Below, piece by piece: positions 6,045-12,449 of a DNA stretch of 12,876 nucleotides (its first letter is position 1; each line of letters opens with the position of its first letter). Origin of the DNA: Methanosarcinales archaeon (GTDB taxonomy: Archaea > Halobacteriota > Methanosarcinia > Methanotrichales > Methanotrichaceae). Where the stretch lies: contig JAAEEW010000237.1 in the NCBI GenBank assembly GCA_013415595.1, positions 1 to 12,876 of the forward strand, given 5' to 3'. Position numbers and translations under genes: made by a program. The notes beneath the pieces are model-generated. The model searched no databases. It saw only the letters and a list, made by a program, of their open reading frames with translations, and had not been told where the DNA came from.

Positions 6045-6149
6045 TATGAAAGTATGTATAACATACAAATAGGCCTCATAATCATCCGGTTCGCGGCTTC
6101 TTTTATGAAGTCTTTTTATGAAGCACTTTTTGCGACTTATTTATATGAA
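6045..6149 (+). repeat. AT-rich stretch with palindrome and TATGAA repeats
   Basis: Bases 5972-6298 (327 nt) hold no firm gene. The AT-rich part contains a perfect palindrome GTATGTATAACATAC (6052-6066, 6-bp arms, 3-nt centre), two tandem 13-mers TTCTTTTATGAAG and TCTTTTTATGAAG (6098-6123), and four same-strand TATGAA hexamers at 6045, 6104, 6117 and 6144. The base composition is very unlike the flanking GC-rich genes. A regulatory role, or a remnant of a foreign insert, is possible. Confidence 0.5.
6139..6146 (+). promoter_or_regulatory. Strong TATA box without a clear gene
   Basis: TTTATATG is centred about 26-30 nt before the ATG at 6173, the arrangement of a leaderless archaeal promoter. 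The frame from 6173 is open for 42 codons before it enters the 3' end of the archaemetzincin gene on the other strand and continues as its antisense. Confidence 0.4.
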
Positions 6150-6172
6150 TAATATTTTATGATTCCTCTTTC

Positions 6173-6298
6173 ATGAATGCATCCGACATGCTGTCCATCT
6201 ATGAAAGCGATATCCGGGCAGAAATAGGTTCACCGGGCGGGGCGAAACTGAAATCCCGGGAGAATCCCTCAGAGGGGCTGGACCTGGGGCCCTGGCGT
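6173..6298 (+). pseudogene. Possible gene remnant or small ORF behind a TATA box
   Basis: From ATG 6173 a frame begins MNASDMLSIYESDIRAEIG and stays open to 6706, but from 6299 it runs antisense through the archaemetzincin gene, where its sequence turns Gly/Gln/His-rich and is a frame shadow. Only the first 42 residues are free of overlap and look like the start of an ordinary protein. With a well-placed promoter this may be the 5' stub of a gene whose body was lost, or a genuine antisense-overlapping gene. I recognise no family. Coordinates mark only the non-overlapping part. Confidence 0.25.
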
Positions 6299-6793
6299 TC
6301 AGTCCAGGTCTGCACTCTCCAGCAGCGCGGAGCACCTGGTGCAAAGGAAAGAGGGCTTGGCCTTCACCTGCTCCACGGAGATGGAGAGGCTCATCACGCA
6401 CTCTCCCGGACAGTGGTCCAGGGCCAGGAGGTGGCCCACCTCGTGCAAGGCCTCCTTCATCAGGGCCTCCTCCTCCAGCCCGGCCCGGGAGAGGAGGGCG
6501 GAGCGGCCGGTGGCGCAGCCGAAGACCGGACCGGCGTGGGGCAGGGCGATCTGCCAGTCCACGATGCACAGGGTGACGTGGCGGCCGAGGGCCCGGCCCA
6601 GGTGCCGGAGCAGATGGACTGCGTCGCCGCCGGTGAGAGAGTCCACCCTCTGGCAGCGCACCTGGATGCCGTAGCGACCGTAGCAGTCCACGATGGCCCG
6701 GGCTAGCTTCTGCATCTCGGCACGCTTTGTGCGGCCAGTGTGAAGAAGTTGGACGATCATGTCGTGGTCACCGGGTCGGAGGCGTCTGGTCAT
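6299..6793 (-). CDS. amzA: Archaemetzincin family zinc metalloprotease
   Basis: A 164-residue protein of the archaemetzincin family (peptidase M54), cytosolic zinc proteases of unknown physiological substrate. The active site reads HEVGHLLALDHC: three zinc-binding histidines (117, 121, 127) and catalytic Glu118 in this numbering. A second zinc site is formed by CPGEC followed by VM and, 16 residues after that Met, the C-terminal CTRC. Two deviations from the family pattern HEXXHXXGXXHCX4CXMX17CXXC are seen: the Gly after the second His is Ala, and both spacers are one residue shorter. ATG 6793 is chosen; ATG 6760 (MIVQLLHTG, closer to the family N-terminus and with GGTGA seven bases upstream) and ATG 6835 are alternatives. 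It is divergent from the radical SAM gene. Confidence 0.82.
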   Translation of the reverse strand: MTRRLRPGDHDMIVQLLHTGRTKRAEMQKLARAIVDCYGRYGIQVRCQRVDSLTGGDAVHLLRHLGRALGRHVTLCIVDWQIALPHAGPVFGCATGRSALLSRAGLEEEALMKEALHEVGHLLALDHCPGECVMSLSISVEQVKAKPSFLCTRCSALLESADLD

Positions 6794-6833
6794 CGGCAGC
6801 AGGCCCCGTGGATTTTCTCTGCCCTTTGCAGTC

Positions 6834-6843
6834 ATATCTTTAT
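6834..6843. promoter_or_regulatory. AT-rich promoter element between amzA and the radical SAM gene
   Basis: ATCTTTATCC (plus) or GGATAAAGAT (minus) is the only TATA-like element between the two divergent genes. On the plus strand it would start RNA near 6866, almost at the ATG at 6869. On the minus strand it would start RNA near 6812, ahead of ATG 6793. It may serve both directions. Confidence 0.4.
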
Positions 6844-6868
6844 CCCATGGGCTACAAATCGGTGAGCG

Positions 6869-7840
6869 ATGAATGCAGAGACAAAGGCTCACCTCCTTTC
6901 GGTTGGCCGGGTGGAGCTGGTGGGGGAGGTCCCCTGGGAACGCTCCTCCACCGCCGGTCCGGGGGCCGGGGAGAGGTCGGTCTTCTTTGGCTCCGCCGAT
7001 AAACTGGTGCGGCTGAACGTGGTTCCCAGCTCCCCTCTGAGGATGGAGGTGGAGGGCGGCAGGGCGGTCATCGTGGAGGATGGCCGGGAGCTGGTCCGGG
7101 GGGTCCTGGTGCGCCCCCTGGCCCACTGTCCCGAGCAGGCCTACATCACGGTAAGCGAGCGCTGCATCTTCGACTGCAAATTCTGCGCCGTGCCGAGGCT
7201 CATGGGTCGGGTCAAGACCCTGGCCGAGGTGCAGGAGATAGTGGAGCAGGCCAGCTCCCGGGGCGGCCTGAAGGCCATCTCCCTCACCAGCGGGGTGGAG
7301 GTCTCGCCGGAGCACGAGGCCCGGCGGGTGGCGGAGATGGTCCGGGCTCTATTGCCCTGCCAGGTGCCTATCGGCGTGTCCGTCACTCCCGCCAGGGGCT
7401 CCAGCCATCTCCTGAAGCAGGCTGGGGCGGTGGAGGTCAAGTACAACCTGGAGACGGTGGACCCGGAGCTGTTCAGGGAGGTCTGTCCCGGCCAGTCCAT
7501 GGAGCAGATAAAGGAAGGACTGGTCGACGGGGTAGCCCATTTCGGCAGGAACCGGGTCTTCTCCAACGTGATAGTGGGGCTGGGGGAGACGGACAAGGTC
7601 CTCTGCCAGGGGATAGCCGAGCTGGCGGAGATGGGGGTCCTTCCGGGATTGAGGCCGGTCTACCCCCACCCCCTGCGACAGGACGAGCTGGAGATGAAGC
7701 GGCCCAGCATGGAGAGGATGCTCAGGCTGGCCCGCTTCACCAGGAGAGAGCTGGATAAGAACGAGCTCCGGGGGGACCGGGCTCTGACCATGTGCTACCG
7801 GTGCACCGGCTGCGACCTCACCCCTCACCGGGATCTGTGA
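6869..7840 (+). CDS. Radical SAM protein with C-terminal CxxCxxC, function unknown
   Basis: A 323-residue radical SAM enzyme. The SAM cluster motif is CIFDCKFC (Cys99, 103, 106; CX3CX2C), placed unusually late because about 90 residues come first, including a beta-rich segment (VVPSSPLRMEVEGGRAVIVEDG). The barrel follows: KAISLTSGVEV (GGE-like strand), VPIGVSVTP, VKYNLETVDPELF and FSNVIVGLGET, resembling biotin synthase/ThiH/lipoyl synthase-type barrels in the YNLET and VGLGET elements. The C-terminus MCYRCTGCDLTPHRDL carries Cys309, 312 and 315, which could hold an auxiliary iron-sulfur cluster. I do not know the reaction; a sulfur insertion, methylation or C-C bond reaction would all fit. 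GGTGA at 6861-6865 sits close to the ATG. It is divergent from amzA and no substrate gene is adjacent. Confidence 0.82.
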   Translation: MNAETKAHLLSVGRVELVGEVPWERSSTAGPGAGERSVFFGSADKLVRLNVVPSSPLRMEVEGGRAVIVEDGRELVRGVLVRPLAHCPEQAYITVSERCIFDCKFCAVPRLMGRVKTLAEVQEIVEQASSRGGLKAISLTSGVEVSPEHEARRVAEMVRALLPCQVPIGVSVTPARGSSHLLKQAGAVEVKYNLETVDPELFREVCPGQSMEQIKEGLVDGVAHFGRNRVFSNVIVGLGETDKVLCQGIAELAEMGVLPGLRPVYPHPLRQDELEMKRPSMERMLRLARFTRRELDKNELRGDRALTMCYRCTGCDLTPHRDL

Positions 7841-8060
7841 ACGATGTGAAAGGGATCTTCTGTCAGCCGAAAATGCAATGAGGCGCTCAGAACTCAAAAT
7901 CCTCATCATGATCTCAGACAGGCCTTCTCATCACAGCGCCCGGAACTACCTTTTGCATGGTCTTTATGTAAAAAGCAATCGAATGATGCCCGGGGATGAA
8001 CCTGGCCCAAAAAAGGTGGCTGGCCAGGGTGGGGGCTTGCTCGACTGCCCTGCAGAAAGG

Positions 8061-8089
8061 TTAAATCGCCAATCTCTCAGAGGTAGGAG
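8061..8089 (+). promoter_or_regulatory. TATA box and ribosome binding site of nadE
   Basis: TTAAAT at 8061-8066 is a modest TATA element. GAGGT at 8080-8084 and GGAG at 8086-8089 are Shine-Dalgarno matches before the ATG at 8093. The RNA start predicted from this TATA (about 8089) would barely include them, so an earlier promoter (for example TCTTTATGTA near 7960-7970) is possible. The 252 nt between the radical SAM gene and nadE hold no convincing gene. Confidence 0.35.
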
Positions 8090-8092
8090 ACG

Positions 8093-9739
8093 ATGAAGGT
8101 CGCTCTCTTGCAGCTCAACACCACGGTGGGAGACCTGGATGGAAATGCCCGGCTGATCAGGGAAGGGGTGAAGAACGCCGGGCCCTCTGACCTGGTGGTC
8201 ACCTCGGAGATGTCCCTGCTCGGCTACCCGCCAAGGGATCTGCTCATGGATAGCGAGCTTGTCCGCCGGAGCTGGGAGGTTTTAGGCCAGCTGGCGCAGG
8301 AGCTGAAAGGACATCCACCGGTGCTGGTGGGCATCCCGGAGCAAAATCCCCGGGACGTGGGCCGGCCCCTGTTCAACTCTGCCGCCCTGCTGCAGAATGG
8401 ATCGGCGGTGACGACCTTTCACAAGACCCTGCTTCCCACCTACGACGTCTTCGACGAGGACCGGTACTTCGAGCCGGCGGTGGGAGCTCAGATTCTGGAG
8501 CTGGGGGGGCTGACTCTAGGCATCTCCATCTGCGAGGACATCTGGAACGACCGGGACTTCTGGATGCGCAGGCGCTACCACACCGATCCGGTGGAGGAGC
8601 TGGTGCGGGCCGGGGCCAGGTGCATTCTCAATCTGTCCGCCTCGCCCTTCACCGTGGGAAAGCAGCTCCACCGCCAGGCCATGCTGGGGAACATGGCCCG
8701 CAAGTACGCTGTACCCTTCCTGTACGTCAACCAGGTGGGGGGCAACGACGACCTGGTCTTCGACGGCCGGAGCTGTGCCTTTGGGCCTGACGGCCGGCTG
8801 GCGGCCCGGGCTCGGGGGTTCCAGGAGGACCTGGTGGTGGTGGACCTGGGGGAGATGAGGGGCAGAGTGGCGGAGGACGACTTCGCCCCGGAGTCGGAGA
8901 TCTGGAGAGCTCTGGTGCTTGGGACCAGGGATTACGTGCTCAAGTGCGGATTTAAGAGCGTGCTGCTGGGCCTCTCCGGGGGAATCGACTCCGCCCTGAC
9001 CGCAGCGGTGGCTGCAGAAGCCCTGGGGCCGGATAACGTGCTGGGGGTGATGATGCCCTCCCCTTACTCCAGCCGGGGCAGCATCGAGGACTCCGAGCTC
9101 CTGGTCCGGAACCTGGGGATCAGGACCATGACCATTCCCATCCAGAGAATCATGCATTCCTTCCAGGAGGAGCTTCATCCGGCCTTCCAGGGGTTTGGGC
9201 CGGACGTGACCGAGGAGAACATCCAGGCCCGCATCCGGGGAAACCTGCTCATGGCCCTGTCCAACAAGTACGGGTCGATGCTGCTGACCACCGGCAACAA
9301 GTCGGAGCTGGCGGTGGGGTACTGCACCATCTACGGCGACATGTCCGGCGGGCTGGCGGTGATCTCCGACGTGCCCAAGACCATGGTCTACCGGGTGGCT
9401 CGCTGGCTGAACGCCAGGAGGCCGGTCATCCCGGAGAGCGTACTGACCAAGCCCCCCTCGGCGGAGCTGCGGCCTGGTCAGGCCGATCAGGACAGCCTGC
9501 CACCCTACGAGGTGCTGGACGAGATACTGCGCCACCACATAGAGGAGCACCAGTCCTCAGAGGAGATCATTGCCCGGGGATTTGACCCGGAGACGGTTGG
9601 CCGCATACTGCGGCTGGTCAAGGTGGCGGAGTTCAAGCGAAAGCAGGCTGCTCCGGGAATAAAGGTGACCGACCGGGCCTTTGGCAGCGGATGGCGGATG
9701 CCCATTGCCAGCAGGGCGGCCTGGAATGGATCGGTCTGA
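8093..9739 (+). CDS. nadE: Glutamine-dependent NAD+ synthetase
   Basis: A 548-residue two-domain enzyme making NAD+ from deamido-NAD+, ATP and glutamine. The N-terminal nitrilase-type glutaminase domain (about 1-265) has the catalytic triad Glu39 (SEMSLLGYPPRDLL), Lys111 (FHKTLLP) and Cys147 (GISICEDIWND). The C-terminal synthetase domain (about 270-548) has the ATP-PPi loop LSGGIDSAL (294-302), the TTGNKSELAVGYCTIYGDMSGG stretch (from 399), SDVPKTMVY, and ends with RKQAAPGIKVTDRAFGSGWRMPI, as in bacterial fused NadE. Length and motifs are complete. Many archaea instead carry a short ammonia-dependent NadE, so this form may have been acquired from bacteria, but base composition is like its neighbours. 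ATG 8093 begins the conserved MKVALLQLN strand. Confidence 0.95.
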   Translation: MKVALLQLNTTVGDLDGNARLIREGVKNAGPSDLVVTSEMSLLGYPPRDLLMDSELVRRSWEVLGQLAQELKGHPPVLVGIPEQNPRDVGRPLFNSAALLQNGSAVTTFHKTLLPTYDVFDEDRYFEPAVGAQILELGGLTLGISICEDIWNDRDFWMRRRYHTDPVEELVRAGARCILNLSASPFTVGKQLHRQAMLGNMARKYAVPFLYVNQVGGNDDLVFDGRSCAFGPDGRLAARARGFQEDLVVVDLGEMRGRVAEDDFAPESEIWRALVLGTRDYVLKCGFKSVLLGLSGGIDSALTAAVAAEALGPDNVLGVMMPSPYSSRGSIEDSELLVRNLGIRTMTIPIQRIMHSFQEELHPAFQGFGPDVTEENIQARIRGNLLMALSNKYGSMLLTTGNKSELAVGYCTIYGDMSGGLAVISDVPKTMVYRVARWLNARRPVIPESVLTKPPSAELRPGQADQDSLPPYEVLDEILRHHIEEHQSSEEIIARGFDPETVGRILRLVKVAEFKRKQAAPGIKVTDRAFGSGWRMPIASRAAWNGSV

Positions 9740-9750
9740 ATTGGCACCCG

Positions 9751-9838
9751 TGTGAAGCGACGCGGTTTGAAGCGGCACGATTTGAAACCGCACGGTGTGA
9801 ACCGGGCAGTTTCAAACGGGATTTTTGAAACGGGATAG
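9751..9838. repeat. Degenerate 15-nt tandem repeat after nadE
   Basis: Units begin at 9751, 9766, 9781 and 9796 with exact 15-nt spacing, then at about 9810 and 9824 with 14-nt spacing. The consensus is near TTTGAAACGGCACGG; examples are TTTGAAGCGGCACGA and TTTGAAACCGCACGG. A weaker copy appears to overlap the nadE stop (TCTGAATTGGCACCC, from 9735). It begins right behind nadE in the 260-nt gap before the next gene; the rest of that gap shows nothing but a TATA-like TAATTTTAAG near 9948-9957. Confidence 0.6.
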
Positions 9839-9999
9839 TTGAGAGACCGGGCAATCCGGGACGGGGCAGGGTGATGGTGCCATTCCGGCAGGGCGACTCG
9901 CGTCTTTCAGACTTTCTCTCTGGACCAGGACTCCCGGGCAAACTGGATAATTTTAAGTATCTTATTCTGTGAATCAGAGATCAAGAGTTGGGTCATTAC

Positions 10000-11328
10000 A
10001 TGGTGGTGAGGACCGGTCTGGTTAGAGTATCTGTGCAGGTTGCGGGCCTTTTCTTGCTGATGCTGGCCCTGGACGGGGCGCTGGGCCAGGTCGGCGACGT
10101 AGCTAGCGATGCCGGCCTGGAAGTCGGGAACATCAGCTATTCGAGACTGAGCCTGGATGTGTATCTGGACCAGACCGGCAAGGCCCTGGTGACCGGATAC
10201 GCCAGTGCAAAGGAGGGCCTGACGTTTCTCCATAGCTCCCAGTACAGCTACGAGAACGATACCGGCCAGCTCTATGCCCTTACCAACTCCCTCACCTGGA
10301 AGTCGGGGGACCTGTGGCGGGTGCAACTGGCCACCGACGGCTACTACGATGAGTATGCGGCCACCTTTTATCTGCCGGCCAACTCCAAGCTGGGGAACAT
10401 CAACCGCACGGATGGTCTGCAGCATCTGATCTCCGCCTCCAACGACTCCTTCGTCATCTCCGTGCAGGGATTCGAGGTTACAGATCCCGTCACCTCCATC
10501 GAGTACCGGCAGGCTTTGCAGGAGACGGCGGCGACCAGGGATTCCAGCCCCCTGTACCTGCTGGCGGGGTTGCTGTTGATCCTGGGCGCAGCCGGTGGGG
10601 CGGCACTCATCAGGCGCCGGGGACTGCGGCCGTCCTCGAGAGCGGAGGCCGGGGGGGAGAGCCTGGCGTCCAGGGGGGAGCCCATCGATTCCCTCCCCCG
10701 GGCCAGGCCGTCGGCCTCCGGCGTGACGGCAGGCGGGACTGCCCATGGCCCGGGCGCCAGCCTCCCCGGGGAGGGCGAAGGGACCGAACAGGGGGCGCCT
10801 ACCGCCGCTTCTGGGCAGGCTCCGGCAAGAGCTTCAGCTTCCATGCCAGAGGCATCCGCCGCCGGAGGCGCAGTGGGAGAGCAAGAGGCGTCATCCGGAG
10901 TGGGGGCGGCGGAGATGTCCCGGGAGCCAGCGGACCTGGATGCCGGGGAAGGTGTGATAGGTCGGGAAGATGAGGACGCCGGAGCAGCCGGGGAAGCTGG
11001 GGGTGAGTGGGAGGCCGGCCAGGGGACGCCGGCCCGGGAGGGGCGGGCCCCGTTGTCCGGCACGGAAAAGATAGAGATCACCAGCGAGATGGCGGCGGTG
11101 ATGGAGACGCTGACACCCCGGGAGCGAAAGGTGATCAAGGCGGTGATCGAGAGCAACGGGCGGATCACCCAGGCGGAGATCAGGTATCAGACCGGGATTC
11201 CCAAGTCCTCCCTCACCGGAATTCTGCTCTCCCTGGAGAGGCGAAAGCTGGTTACCAAGAGGGGGTGGGGCCGGACCAACGTGGTGGAGCTATCCGAATG
11301 GTTCCGGTCCCAGAAGACCGAGTCCTGA
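10000..11328 (+). CDS. Membrane-anchored HTH transcription regulator with external sensor domain
   Basis: A 442-residue protein of the architecture known in archaea as predicted membrane-associated transcriptional regulators (COG2512-like). Residues 1-29 are a signal peptide or helix (VAGLFLLMLALDGALGQ). Residues 30-182 form an extracellular, beta-rich domain starting at NISYSRLSLDVYLDQTGKAL. A transmembrane helix spans 184-204 (SPLYLLAGLLLILGAAGGAALI), followed by RRRG, which sets the rest inside the cell. Residues 205-355 are a low-complexity Ala/Gly/Glu/Pro linker. Residues 366-432 are a winged helix: TPRERKVIKAVIESNGRITQAEIRYQTGIPKSSLTGILLSLERRKLV, a MarR/TrmB-like fold. ATG 10000 is chosen over TTG 9988, as it leaves a clean basic N-region before the hydrophobic core. 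Signal and target genes are unknown. It likely binds DNA while tethered to the membrane or after proteolytic release. Confidence 0.85.
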   Translation: MVVRTGLVRVSVQVAGLFLLMLALDGALGQVGDVASDAGLEVGNISYSRLSLDVYLDQTGKALVTGYASAKEGLTFLHSSQYSYENDTGQLYALTNSLTWKSGDLWRVQLATDGYYDEYAATFYLPANSKLGNINRTDGLQHLISASNDSFVISVQGFEVTDPVTSIEYRQALQETAATRDSSPLYLLAGLLLILGAAGGAALIRRRGLRPSSRAEAGGESLASRGEPIDSLPRARPSASGVTAGGTAHGPGASLPGEGEGTEQGAPTAASGQAPARASASMPEASAAGGAVGEQEASSGVGAAEMSREPADLDAGEGVIGREDEDAGAAGEAGGEWEAGQGTPAREGRAPLSGTEKIEITSEMAAVMETLTPRERKVIKAVIESNGRITQAEIRYQTGIPKSSLTGILLSLERRKLVTKRGWGRTNVVELSEWFRSQKTES

Positions 11329-11488
11329 AAGCCGCCCCAAAGTCCCGGGGCAGCCGGGACGGGCCTCAGCGCCGGATGGGGGGCCCACTGTCCCTGGGTA
11401 TGGCGTTGGATATGGCGCTGTTCTCTGGATATGGCCCTAAGTCGCTCTCTTCCCGCAAGGACCGGGGCCGGGGCTGGGAAAGCCCGGC

Positions 11489-12190
11489 CTAGTCTCCCAG
11501 CTCATCCTCGATGGCGTCCAGCAGCATGACCATCAGCCGGTTCATCTCCACCAGGTTTTTGGCGCCGTCCAGTATCTCGTCCCCGGTATGGACATAGGGG
11601 CCTTTCTCCTCCAGCTCCTGGCTGCAGTTTTGCAGCAGGTGTTTTACGCTCAGCATGGACGACTCCAGGTGGAACTGGAGGCCGATGGCCTTTTCGTGGA
11701 TGAAGGCCTGGTTGGCGCACCCGGGGCTCTCTGCCATTCGCCTGGCTCCAGGAGGGATGGTGAAGGTGTCGCCGTGCCACTGGAAGGCGGTGAACCGGCG
11801 GGGGAGCACGCGAAAGATCCGGGAGAGGCAGGCCTCCGTGGTCAGGCTCACCTGGTGCCAGCCGATCTCCCGATGGCCGTTAGGCGAGACCCTGCCCCCC
11901 AGGACGTCGGATATCAGCTGGCCGCCTAGACAGATCCCCAGGGCGATCTTGCCGGAGGATATGGCCCGGCGGATGAACCTCTTCTCCTCTGCCAGCCAGG
12001 GGTGTAGCTGGTGCTGGTAGATGTTCATGGGGCCGCCCATGATCACCAGCCAGTCGAAGCTGTCCAGCGGCGGGGGCGAATCGCCCAGAAACATCATGGT
12101 GCCGGAGACCTGGTGGCCCCGCTCCCGGGCCCAGCTCTCTATCTCCGCCAGGTCCTCGTAAGGGACGTGCTGAAGGTAGTGGATCCTCAT
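11489..12190 (-). CDS. Class I glutamine amidotransferase, stand-alone (GuaA-N-like)
   Basis: A 233-residue protein of the class I (triad) glutamine amidotransferase fold, which frees ammonia from glutamine or acts as a gamma-glutamyl peptidase. The nucleophile elbow is GICLGGQ with Cys87; the other triad members are His174 and Glu176 in LQFHLES. Also typical are VIMGGPMNIYQ (oxyanion strand, about 49-59) and AFQWHGDTFTIPPGA (135-149), a hallmark of the GMP synthase-like COG0518 group. It is not the GuaA subunit itself as far as I can tell: the 45-residue C-terminal extension and the QWHGD box fit the unassigned subgroup. The partner or substrate is unknown. It lies alone, and 160 nt of gene-free sequence separate it from the convergent regulator gene; that gap holds only short GG(A)TATGGC repeats. 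Confidence 0.85.
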   Translation of the reverse strand: MRIHYLQHVPYEDLAEIESWARERGHQVSGTMMFLGDSPPPLDSFDWLVIMGGPMNIYQHQLHPWLAEEKRFIRRAISSGKIALGICLGGQLISDVLGGRVSPNGHREIGWHQVSLTTEACLSRIFRVLPRRFTAFQWHGDTFTIPPGARRMAESPGCANQAFIHEKAIGLQFHLESSMLSVKHLLQNCSQELEEKGPYVHTGDEILDGAKNLVEMNRLMVMLLDAIEDELGD

Positions 12191-12222
12191 CCGCTGTGAT
12201 TGGGCCGGGCATTCAAATCAAT

Positions 12223-12230
12223 GTATTTAA
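12223..12230 (-). promoter_or_regulatory. TATA box of the amidotransferase gene
   Basis: The minus strand reads TTAAATAC preceded by a T-rich stretch. The RNA start would be near base 12200, about 10 nt before the ATG at 12190. No Shine-Dalgarno is seen. Confidence 0.5.
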
Positions 12231-12278
12231 GAAAAATTAAGAAAAAGCAAGGGGCCGGGGTCCCGCTGGACGAATACA

Positions 12279-12287
12279 GTTAAATAG
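12279..12287 (+). promoter_or_regulatory. TATA box of tRNA-Leu
   Basis: GTTAAATAG is centred about 37 nt upstream of the mature tRNA 5' end, so transcription would start near 12309 with an 11-nt leader to be removed by RNase P. Confidence 0.55.
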
Positions 12288-12319
12288 GACTACTGGCAAC
12301 GGGATGGGTGCCCTTTTGT

Positions 12320-12407
12320 GCGGGGGTTGCCAAGTCAGGTCAAAGGCGCTGGATTCAGGGTCCAGTCTCGTAGGAGTTCGTGGGTTCGAATCCCATCCCC
12401 CGCACCA
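12320..12407 (+). tRNA. tRNA-Leu(CAG), CCA encoded
   Basis: A class II tRNA folds cleanly. The acceptor stem GCGGGGG (12320-12326) pairs fully with CCCCCGC (12397-12403). A D-arm with GCC/GGC is followed by the anticodon stem CTGGA/TCCAG around loop TTCAGGG, with anticodon CAG at 12356-12358. A long variable arm (CTC/GAG) is typical of leucine tRNAs. The T-stem GTGGG/CCCAT encloses TTCGAAT. The discriminator base is A at 12404, as expected for Leu, and CCA is encoded (12405-12407). There is no intron. It reads the CUG codon that is frequent in this GC-rich genome. Its 3' end borders a gene of different composition, so it may be an integration site. Confidence 0.95.
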
Positions 12408-12419
12408 ATTTACTAGTAA

Positions 12420-12430
12420 TTTTTAAATAC
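12420..12430 (+). promoter_or_regulatory. TATA box of the RHH gene, overlapping a T-tract behind tRNA-Leu
   Basis: TTTTTAAATAC combines a T5 run that can end the tRNA transcript with a TATA box centred about 25 nt before the ATG at 12450. It predicts a leaderless message. Confidence 0.6.
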
Positions 12431-12449
12431 TTTGGGGTGCCATTATAGA

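Noticed and set aside
6299..6706. Plus-strand continuation of the frame from ATG 6173
   Set aside because: It is the antisense of the archaemetzincin, which has an intact zinc site; its Gly/Gln/His-rich sequence is typical of a shadow frame.
7878..8096. 72-residue frame ending in an ATGA overlap with nadE
   Set aside because: No promoter or ribosome binding site, mixed low-complexity sequence ending in RQSLRGRRR, and it covers the nadE promoter region; more likely intergenic.
11396..11437. Three GG(A)TATGGC words between the regulator and the amidotransferase
   Set aside because: Unequal spacing and short length; not enough to call a repeat array or operator.
12301..12399. GGGATGGG upstream of tRNA-Leu complementary to CCCATCCC in its 3' half
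   Set aside because: Only 8 bp and G/C-rich; likely chance, and it is inverted rather than the direct repeat expected for an attachment site.
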